Source of the DNA: Aselliscus stoliczkanus
Lineage: Eukaryota > Chordata > Mammalia > Chiroptera > Hipposideridae
DNA: 64,000 bases
Assembly (NCBI GenBank): GCA_033961575.1
Contig: CM066737.1
Location: 103,258,709-103,322,708 of the forward strand
Reading direction: 5' to 3'
The position numbers and the translations under genes are program-made. The notes beneath the pieces are model-generated. The model was not told the origin of the DNA and ran no database searches. It saw nothing but the letters and a program-made list of their open reading frames with translations. This document shows positions 55,871 to 64,000 of the stretch, piece by piece (position 1 is the stretch's first letter; each line of letters opens with the position of its first letter).

Positions 55871-56026
55871 TTTTTGAATGAATGTAAGCCCGAATGTTTT
55901 CATTGCCCTAGATAGATCAACAATACAGCAATTCTAAAAGTCCCAGCCAACACTAATCTGGATTAATTAAAAGAAAAGGCCCATCAGAACCATCAGAACA
56001 TATGAATTACAGGTCATTTAAAAATT
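55871..56026. other. Unannotated DNA
   Basis: Nothing recognised. Confidence 0.3.
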
Positions 56027-56129
56027 GGGCCAGCCGAGTGGCACATTGGTTAAGAGCTGGCTAGAGAAGCCAACAGCCCCAGTTCGAGTCTCACATATGA
56101 GGGCCAGTAACACTGCCCTCAAAAAAAAA
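56027..56129 (+). mobile_element. tRNA-derived SINE (type 1)
   Basis: GGGCCAGCCGAGTGGCACAT, GGTTAAGAGCTGGC, AGTTCGAGTC as B box and ATGAGGGCCAGTAACACTGC, then poly-A. TSD not clear. Confidence 0.8.
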
Positions 56130-57188
56130 TGCCTGTTGTTTCATGCAGATATTTAAAAACAAAATAAAATAAGTAATGTTGCCTTATCACCTAGGCTCTT
56201 TAGAGCTTGATTTAAGGAATAGAACAAAATAGTGTAGAACTACAAATAAGTCTATTAGTATGACTCAAGTCCATAATAAACGTCTAACATTGATTGTCTC
56301 CAATCTATTTAGAGTTTATTCTGAAGAGGCAAACTTTGGCCCAAGTCTTAAAACCAATGATGTTAAATCAGTGGAATCTGAAATTGCACTGTTATGCATT
56401 TAAATGTCCTCTAAATAAAATTCAAGCAGTTGTGTCTAAAACTGATCCTTGACCTATCATGATGTGGCCATTTTCCCCCACAGGCTCAATTATATTAGTA
56501 GGAGTCATCTTTTTCATGTCTAAATCGATATTTTTCATTCATTTTTAAGTAACCATTCTTTAAGCTGATATTGCCGACATGGTAGATGAACCTCTGGCGT
56601 CATTTAGATTTGTAGGCCTGTAAAGGCCCTGCAACAAATTATATCAGCTGCTCCATCTTCCACTGACATTGCATTTGCTTCTCATTACTCACTGTATTTT
56701 TAATAGCTGCCTGGACTCTCTTTGGATATATAAGTAGCTATTTTTCCTATGTAAGTGAGGGTTAAAAATCTTGTAGGTGGCTGGCAGGGAGTAGGAGGGG
56801 GCAGACGATTGGGAATAATGTGGCTTTCTGTTTGACTGAGAACCATAGGACCCTCCTCATAACTAAGCAACTTTGTGTGGGTGGAGATGAAAAGTGATAC
56901 TGGAATTTAGCCTGGAAGTTATAGAATCTCAATGAAAGAATTGAGAAAGGGCAGACTGGTTTGTTGGAGCTACAGCCTGGGCCCACATAACACCAGACAT
57001 AGGATTAGGAGTTCAGAGGTTGAAGGGTTAAACTCTGTACCCTGACAGAAAATCACTTGGCGTGTGCTCATCTAACCTTCTGAGCAGACAAAAAGGCTCA
57101 AAGCTATAGCTGTGGCTTTGCAGAAAGAGTTTAAGGCGTGAAGTCATTGACTATAGACTGAAATTTGTACCGTGTGGGGAGTATCACT
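56130..57188. other. Unannotated DNA, perhaps with conserved blocks
   Basis: No repeat over about 1 kb. The part at 56470-56760 (TAAATCGATATTTTTCATTC, GCCTGTAAAGGCCCTGC) has a unique, CNE-like texture. The 74-codon minus frame at 56762-56986 has no support. Confidence 0.3.
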
Positions 57189-57315
57189 GGACTAGGAATC
57201 AGGAAAGCCAGGTCTGTATTCTGGCTCTTCCTTAACTGTCAGGGTGATGCTGAACAGCTCCGTTCTCTGAGTATCATTATCCATCTGAAAAATGAGGTCA
57301 AGCTTAGAATTTAGA
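57189..57315 (+). mobile_element. MIR fragment
   Basis: GGACTAGGAATCAGGAAAGC, CCAGGTCTGTATTCTGGCTC and ATTATCCATCTGAAAAATGA follow forward MIR. Confidence 0.6.
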
Positions 57316-57561
57316 GTCTCGCTTCTCAACCATATGGGTGAAGGATCAGGTATTTTATTTCCAATTCACCATCAACTGATACTTTTGTTAAATAGAATAA
57401 GAATGAACTACTTTTAAAAATCATGTGCTTGGGTGTCGACGATGTCTAATAGCAATGCAAGCTTCTAAATGCTTCCTGTCAATTTCTGTACCTATCTCCT
57501 TATGGACTCATAAACATTTGTTTTGGATGGGCACTGGTCCACAGACCACATTTTGAGCACT
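57316..57561. other. Unannotated DNA
   Basis: Nothing recognised. Confidence 0.3.
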
Positions 57562-57570
57562 GGTTTAGAG

Positions 57571-57771
57571 CAGGGCTTGGCAAACTATGGCCTACATGTC
57601 AAATCCAGCCCACTGCCTATGCTGGAACCCAACACAGCCACACCCATTCACTTACAAATTGTCTGTGGTTGCTTTCGGTGCCACAATGGCAGGGTTGAAT
57701 TGTGACAGAGACCCTGTGGCATCCAGAAGAGTTACTGTCTGGCCCTTTATGAAAAAAATCTGTCCACCTTG
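57571..57771 (+). mobile_element. hAT-Charlie element with exact TSD
   Basis: CAGGGCTTGGCAAACTATGG at the left, CCCATTCACTTACAAATTGT and GTGGTTGCTTTCGGTGCCAC inside, TCTGTCCACCTTG at the right. The 8-bp TSD GTTTAGAG is exact at 57563-57570 and 57772-57779. It is a short internally deleted member, without transposase. The 113-codon plus frame from 57587 runs across it. Confidence 0.85.
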
Positions 57772-57779
57772 GTTTAGAG

Positions 57780-59668
57780 GGAACAGAAAACAAGAGAGCT
57801 GGATTAATTTTCTAAGGCCCTTTCAAATACAAAGAGATAATAATTCTGCCAAGATGCTTGGTAACAGTGACAATTGGCTGTCTGACCCTGAAAGAGAAAT
57901 AGCCAGAAAACGCTGTTCCTTTCGGTAAATTAGATCAGTATGTTCTATGAAGACATCCTGTTTCAAATGAAAATATTTCATTTATTTTTCTATCCCTTTG
58001 TATTTCCAATATTTCAGTGTATTCCACCTATGCATTCTAATTACATACATAATGATATATTTGGTCAGTTGGGGTCATTCAAGATGAAAGCTCTGTCCAG
58101 AATTCTAGCTTATTCCTTTGTTAAATTCCTGGAAATATGGGCTGTCTTATTTCATTTCTGAAACCTAAACTATTCCTAAGCAATTATTAAGTCTCTCTGT
58201 GTCCCACAAAGGCCTTCCTGGAATGAGCTGCACTTTGTGGGCAAGACTGGTGGTTCTTTCTAGTTGAATGGCCTTCATTTGTGGGGGTTCATGGAGCCCC
58301 AACAGCATCCCTCTCTACCTAGGCTTTGAACTCACAGGAAAACTAACACTTAGGGTATTGGAGAATGTGGTTTATATTTGTGGATGGATGGGCTTCTTCA
58401 CACTGATCTGCAGAATCAATCAGACTTACTGAACCAATTCTCCAGCACCCCTGGAAAACCACAAGCCTCTGATATAAGGGTGGGGCTGGGAGACAGCAAA
58501 GCCAATCCCCCCTGAAGGCAGGCTGATTTAAGAGGAGAAGGAAGGATCAGAATTACAGAAGCCCACTTGTATAATCTCATAGCAAACAGGTAAGTCATTC
58601 CCAGATGGAAAGGCCAGGTATATACTAAAGGATGCCCCTCCATGTGGAAGGAAACATCAGACATGGAGAGGACACAATATTCCCAGCCCCAACTTCACTT
58701 AGTATGAAACCTATTCATTGAGTCCTCTTCCTGCTACTTCACTGCAGAAAAGGAAGCTCCACCAGTTTACCACTTCCTGGCTTGGGTTGAGAATGCTGTT
58801 GCCACAAGGTACAGTATTCTGGAATGACATAATGCTAAGAGACTTGCCTCTCTGAACATTGTGAAAACTAAAAAGTGAATAGGTTCCTTATCCTCAACCA
58901 AGTATTACCTAACACTGATCTCTTTCTCTTCCTTCAACAAAACTGTCCAGGCCCCATATTTACCCCCTCGGTGACCAACTCAATGATTTATCCAGCCTTC
59001 CATGCTAGAAGTATCAAGTTCACTTGGGATTCTTCTATTTGGCTAGTCAAGAGCCTTGTCATTTCCACTCCAGGTGACTCTTGAAACTTTATTCCCTTCC
59101 TATCTAAATGCCTTAGTTCTGGCCATGAACAAAAAATATTTAAAGTACATTTCCCGTAACAGATGCCTTTTTGTCCCATGTTATGTGCCTCTGATTTCAG
59201 CACCTCTGAGGTGAGCAGCTCTATTTACTCTAAAGGTATCCAACCTCAAAGACACCTACAGTATTTCCTATTCTGCCTTAGGGCCCCAGAGGCCCTCTTA
59301 AACTCTGGACAGGAACAGCTGGAGGTGCTGGGGAGTAAACATCTGGTGGCACCCTTCAACAAGTGGAGAGTCTGGATTTAGCCACCGCGTTAGCCACTGC
59401 TTTCCTCCTCTTCAGAGAAACAATTCTGAGCATAATTCTACACATGGTTGCTGAGAGAGCCCCTGGTGGCTTTGTGTTCAGTTACTCATGGTGGTAAGAA
59501 GCTCATTCGTGAAGATTATATGTTTCTCCTTCCCTGTCTCATTCTTCCTGCTCTCACACTCCTGCTTTCCAGAACTACCTTCCAAGTAAACCATGTGCTC
59601 TCTAGTCCTTGTCGCAGGCTCTGCTTTGGAGGGAACAGAAACGAATATATTTGCTCATAATCTAAGAT
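57780..59668. other. Unannotated DNA
   Basis: About 1.9 kb with no recognised repeat or exon. Short frames on both strands (57940-58161, 58416-58664, 58875-59084, 59163-59381, 59448-59660) match no protein I know. Confidence 0.35.
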
Positions 59669-59835
59669 GTTGGAGGGGTTTATTATTATCGTTTTAAAGA
59701 TGAGAAAGCTGAAGCATGGAAAGGTGCAGTCACTCGCTAAAAGTTTTATTTCTAGGATGTGTCATAGCTAAGACTACACCCTGATCCACTGTTTCCACAA
59801 CACCAGGGTCTCCTTTCCACCTAAGATCCAGAGCA
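59669..59835 (-). mobile_element. MIR fragment
   Basis: TTTAAAGATGAGAAAGCTGA, GCATGGAAAGGTGCAGTCAC and ACTACACCCTGATCCACTG follow reversed MIR. Confidence 0.55.
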
Positions 59836-60835
59836 TTCTGCATGTAATTCTTCATTTAGCTGTATACAAATTCAGTGGCATAGACAGGCCTAGGGTATTT
59901 TACAACCCATTTGTAGAAAGTGGCCCCTTTGCAATTAGCCAAAATGGTAAATCCTCATTAGATGAGCTTTGTTCAAGTGCTAAGACCCATTTACAGTGAT
60001 CCAAAGAATGGAGACTTTATTAGCTCTTTATTGGTTTGTTTTGTGAACCATTCATATTAAAAGTATTGTTTGCCATGTTACATTTCTTGAAATACAGCCA
60101 AATGAAACACTTTATAAACAAGATAGGCCACTCAAATGATTTATTATCATTCACAAAAAAAAATGAAAATGCTCTAAAGCTGCACAATTAAGCTTTCAAA
60201 TATAAGTACTCAAGGTTGGCTTCCCCATTAAAAAAAAATCAAATTAGCTTTAAAGTCTTAGCTCTAACTTCACTAAGCAGAAAAGAAAATCCCTGTCCCA
60301 TTGTGAACTGCTTTTATTTTGCCTTTCTCAGTCTTTTAAAACATCAGAAATATGAAGACAGAAAAAAGACTGGTGGAAGAAGTGTGCCTCGCATCCTGGA
60401 TGGCCATAAATATCAGGCAGGAGCAAAAGACATCCTAGGCATACCTTCTTAGCTTCTCTAGTCTTGTAATCACAAAAATGAAATAGGAAAGTGGGCCAAG
60501 GAAAATGAGTATATAGGCCAGAGTCCCCGAAAGAAACAACACACTCAGCTAGGAGTTTTGAAGGGACCTTTCTAGTAAAGGAACTATTTAAAGGTATGGA
60601 TAGAGTTAAGGGAGCCATTAAAGGATGTTGTGGCACCAGAGGACAGCACCATCAGGAAGATGTTAGCACCCTTAGGTCTGATGAGGCAGAAGAGGAAACA
60701 GCTATCAGGCACAGTCATAGCTGGAATCATAGAAGTGGGACCACCAATAGGAATTGCTGTCACCAAAGAATGCTATGGAGCTGAGAGGCAGGGGAATAAT
60801 TACTTTGATCTTCTTTAATCACTTGGGCTCTGATC
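59836..60835. other. Unannotated DNA
   Basis: Nothing certain. Frames at 60216-60818 overlap on both strands and look non-coding. The right part (60530-60830) may be an old repeat. Confidence 0.3.
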
Positions 60836-61020
60836 ACTCTCCAGGTGACTCCCATTAGCTCCACCCAACCAGAAGCCATGGGTACAGAGGCCTGAGTGAT
60901 ACAGTCCATAGAAGTTCGCCTTCTGGGGCACAGAGAAAGACAGAGAACGATGAGACGAGAGCTAGGGGCTGGTAAAGGAAGAGGATGCTCCTCATTTTGT
61001 TTACTCATGATTCAAATCTG
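60836..61020. mobile_element. Ancient repeat, class uncertain
   Basis: TCTCCAGGTGACTCCCATTA, CCACCCAACCAGAAGCCATG and AGTGATACAGTCCATAGAAG match a widespread old repeat whose family I cannot name. Confidence 0.35.
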
Positions 61021-61438
61021 AAATCTACTCAAGCAAAATGAGTTTCAGGGGTGCAGTAGCTCCCCCAAAGGATGGGACTTGGATCCAGCACTTACAGTAA
61101 CCAATTGAGGAACACTTGAAACCATTTTTAACCTAAAGTTTAGATTATTCGCTAAGATTTATGTGAAAATCTGTACATATTTAAGCAGAGAATTATGATA
61201 ACTATCATATCAATAGGTAGTAATAAGGGCTCATGAAACAAAATGGTTTCTTCTTAATATTTGAAATACTGGTGTTACACAAATCTTTTCTCAGTTGGCT
61301 GACTATTGTATCCACATCTCCGAAGTTTATTTTTTCACATTCTTAAGAAAATGGGGTGATCACCAGAGGAGCTCCTAGGGAATGTTTCTTTCCTAGCAGA
61401 ATTTGGCTTTTATTGGTGGCACCATGCCTGTAGGTTTG
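61021..61438. other. Unannotated DNA
   Basis: Nothing recognised. Confidence 0.3.
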
Positions 61439-61815
61439 CTGCAGTTCATTCATTCATTCAATGAACTTTTGTTGAACATCAAGCAGTGTGCTCAGCGTAA
61501 GAGGTAGATTGCAAAATGGTCCTTGCCTTGTTCAATATTACATGCTAGTTTAGGAGGTAGATAAGAAACAAGTAAATTCTTTAATAAAATATGTGCAGAT
61601 TATTATCACTGCACAGGAAATGAAAATAGTGAGGGGGCTGAAAAATAACTAGGGAGAAACAATCTCGAGCAGATAGTGGTCATGGAAGATCCTTTTGAGA
61701 AGATAAAATGAACACTGAGGCCTGAGAGATGGAGAGGACCTGGACCTGCAAAGAGTAGGGGGACGTATAACCCAGGAAGAGGAAACAGCAAATGCAGAGG
61801 CCTAGTGCAGGAAAG
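61439..61815 (-). mobile_element. L2 fragment
   Basis: ATTCATTCATTCAATGAACT, GAACATCAAGCAGTGTGCTC, GAAGAGGAAACAGCAAATGC and AGAGGCCTAGTGCAGG follow reversed L2. The 61-codon minus frame at 61606-61791 is part of it. Confidence 0.65.
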
Positions 61816-62165
61816 GGCCTGAGTCCTATGACAGTGTAACTTCGTCTTCCCTTAGAATACGGTGACTTATAGGGTACTACAAAAGTATGAATCAGGATCT
61901 AGAGAGCAGAGTCCTGGTAAACAGGTGAACGATATCATTAGGAACATGTGGGAAACTCTGACCACAAGGAAATATCAGTGATATTTGGACTACAGAGTAA
62001 TCAAGGACATAAGGGTCAAGTGTAACAAATACTGTATAATTATGTGGGTTTTTCATTGTGCCTCATTTCAGTGGTGTCAGCCTCTCAAAAGCAGTGCTCA
62101 AAGTTAGCAAGTTCAAGTGTATCAGACACAGCCTACTCTCTGGGTCGTGAGGCTGCCATCTTCTG
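61816..62165. other. Unannotated DNA
   Basis: Nothing recognised. Confidence 0.3.
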
Positions 62166-62825
62166 TAAATGCACAAGTCATGAGACACAGTAGGCACAAT
62201 TTCAAAGATGTCCCTTCCAAGATTCCTATCCACTAGATATTCAAACACTAGATATTGCAGTGAAGGGATTTTTGCCAATGTAATTCTGGTTACTGGGCCT
62301 TTTTAAAGTAGGGAGATTAACCTGGATTACTCAGATGGGTCCAATCACACAGGCCCTTACAAGCAAAGAAATTTCTCTGGCCAGAATCAGAAGAGACAGG
62401 TGTTCAGACAGATGCAGCAGAAACAAAGTTGTGGAGATTTGAGGCATGGGAAGGATTTGACCTGCTGATGGTTGAGGGGGTACTGGGGCAGGGGAGGGCA
62501 CACGGAAAGCATAAGGGCAGCCTCTAGGAGCAAAGACCGGCCCCCTGGTTGATGGCCAGCAAGGAAAGGAGGACTTCAGTCCTACAACCCACAAGGAGCT
62601 AAATTCAGCCAACAACTTGCAAAGCTTGGAAACTGACTTTTCTCAGTCTACCAAGAAGAACCCAGTCAGTGAACACTTTGATTTTGGCCTAGTGAAATAT
62701 GAAGCTGAGAAACAAGCTAAACCCAACAGGACTTCTGACCTATAGAACACTGAGCTAACAAATTTGTGCTGTCTTAAGCCATTAGGTTTGTAGTGATTTG
62801 TTACAGCAGCAATGGAAAACTAAGA
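62166..62825 (+). mobile_element. MaLR/ERVL-type LTR
   Basis: ATCACACAGGCCCTTACAAG, TTTGATTTTGGCCTAGTGAA, ACTTCTGACCTATAGAACAC, TTAAGCCATTAGGTTTGTAG and TTTGTTACAGCAGCAATGGA are in the order of an old MaLR/ERVL-type LTR 3' half. The 94-codon minus frame (62331-62615) is incidental. Confidence 0.55.
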
Positions 62826-62904
62826 CAGGAGGTAACCATCAAACTTAGCAGCTCCCAATCTTCAGACCATTCTTTATACCACATCATGAGGATTCCCACC
62901 AATG
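62826..62904. other. Short unannotated gap
   Basis: Nothing recognised. Confidence 0.3.
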
Positions 62905-63030
62905 GTTTATGAATTAAGCCATGTACCACACACTTAACTTTTCTGAGACTCACATTTATGATCTGTAAAATGGAGATAAAATTATCCCTAGCTCAGAGAG
63001 GATTTCAGGCTCTAATGTGAAACGTCTCAC
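62905..63030 (+). mobile_element. MIR fragment
   Basis: TTTTCTGAGACTCACATTTA, ATCTGTAAAATGGAGATAAA follow the forward MIR tail. Confidence 0.6.
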
Positions 63031-63719
63031 AAACATCTAGAGGTTGCTCCCATAGATGTGAAGATATCAGGATGCCTTTTGGCAAGGCGCTTGCACTTAA
63101 ACTCTTTCCATTTCTTACAAGTTGGGTCACCTGGGAAGCAGACTTGAGGATGGTAAAGGATGGTACTTGGAGTTAAGGGCTGAGATTTATTAGGAAGTGT
63201 TGGGGTCAGACCTTGGAAGAGAGGGAAAGGAAGCAGGATTGGACTAAGGAGAACTGAGCTGGGATGCACTCTAAATGAAGGTGTCAGCTCATTCCACACG
63301 GACATTGGGGATGGGATGGCTCTTGTGACTTGTCCAAGGATGTACCAGAGTCTGAGCCTCTATGACACCTGCATTGTTCATCATTGGATAGAGTTGCCCT
63401 GGAAAAAGAGCATGAGCTTAGTCCAGTCTGCTAGATTCAGCTGGGACCATCCCTGGTGAGGGTTCCCAGCAGCTGGAGGTGTAAGTCCTTCTTTCCTGAA
63501 GGGGCATCTGGGAAGCCCATCATAGTGGTCACCGCAACAGTTCTGATCTTTGTGGGTCTGCAAAAAGAGGTTTTCCCATCACACAAAGGAAACCATGTCT
63601 CCTCCAGGTACCCTTCTGACTTCTAAATCTTTCTTGTGGATCAGCAGTTCACTCTCAAGATAGATGGTGTTCTGCTGTCAGTATTCTGCTTCTAACTCTC
63701 AACCATGTCTTGAATCAGC
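63031..63719. other. Unannotated DNA
   Basis: Nothing recognised. Frames at 63027-63305 and 63381-63563 have no family signature. Confidence 0.35.
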
Positions 63720-64000
63720 CCATTCTTTTTTTCTTTTTTTTTTAAGATTATATTGGGGAATTGGGGCAGGGAACAGCATTGGGAAACTAGGGAACGGGAA
63801 CAGATAAGTTGCTGTCCTTTTGTTCTTCAGTCTACTTGTGGAGGACATTGCTTCACTGGCCCATGTTGGTATCATCATTGCGCTCTTTCTGGGCGAGACA
63901 GATCGGTCACCGGCCTCTGGACAGCGGCTCACAAATGGCTCTTGGCAGCTCACGCTGACTGCCGGCCGTTCACACTGGCTGCCAGCCACTCACTGAAGCC
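63720..64000 (-). mobile_element. SINE (type 3), cut by the window end
   Basis: T-run (63730-63742) then AAGATTATATTGGGGAATTG, GTTGCTGTCCTTTTGTTCTT, ATCATCATTGCGCTCTTTCT and CAGATCGGTCACCGGCCTCT, colinear with 27661-27893. It runs to the last base of the window, so its tRNA-like head and TSD are outside. Confidence 0.8.

Overview
This is eukaryotic nuclear DNA and almost certainly mammalian. It is AT-rich, saturated with interspersed repeats (L1, L2, MIR, hAT-Charlie, Tc1/mariner, LTR remnants) and has no compact coding organisation. At least fourteen tRNA-derived SINEs, ending in GGCCGGC at the head and with a body reading CACTGGCCCTCATATGTGGG on the reverse strand, together with mariner-type MITEs, suggest a bat. 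I lean towards the Rhinolophus/Hipposideros side, but that assignment comes from recall of SINE types, not a database search. I found no protein-coding exon I can defend, so the window reads as intergenic or intronic. The only recognisable RNA gene is a nearly perfect U6 snRNA copy near 50.5 kb, which is a retrocopy.

Layout. 0-1.2 kb: mostly unique, with a MER5A-type fragment. 1.2-5.0 kb: a complete, internally deleted L1 on the minus strand (copy A) with a 13-bp target-site duplication (TSD). 5-12.6 kb: unique DNA with MIR, L2 and an L1 3' end carrying a SINE. 12.6-18 kb: a decayed plus-strand L1 broken up by a SINE, a (TC)n/(TTCC)n block, a minus-strand L1 3' end and a 577-bp TIR element. 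18-27 kb: unique DNA with hAT, MIR and L2 pieces and an L1 3' end with (TA)n. 27.6 kb: a SINE that appears to have carried 41 bp of 3' flank with it. 28-41 kb: unique DNA, several L1 fragments and three SINEs. 41.8-42.8 kb: an L1 split by an ERV1-like solo LTR. 46.5-47.3 kb: an L1 within an L1. 47.7-48.6 kb: L2 and a hAT element. 48.8-54.2 kb: copy B of the internally deleted L1, carrying three SINEs, the U6 copy, and a second L1 3' end that itself holds a TIR element split by a mariner MITE. 54.8-55.9 kb: a MIR-derived inverted repeat and a second mariner MITE. 56-64 kb: mostly unique DNA with MIR, hAT, L2, one LTR and a SINE cut by the window edge.

The most interesting result is that L1 copies A and B, about 47 kb apart and at different insertion sites, share the same internal deletion. 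Each has a complete-looking 5'UTR with a CCATCTT end (CAAGATGG on the sense strand, a YY1-type motif), an ORF1, the first part of the ORF2 endonuclease joined directly to the ORF2 C-terminus, and a 3'UTR built of repeated units. This looks like a non-autonomous L1 family that keeps ORF1 but has lost reverse transcriptase, similar in design to HAL1 ('half-L1') elements. All repeat family names below are from memory of consensus sequences. Boundaries of old repeats are approximate, while TSD coordinates were read base by base.
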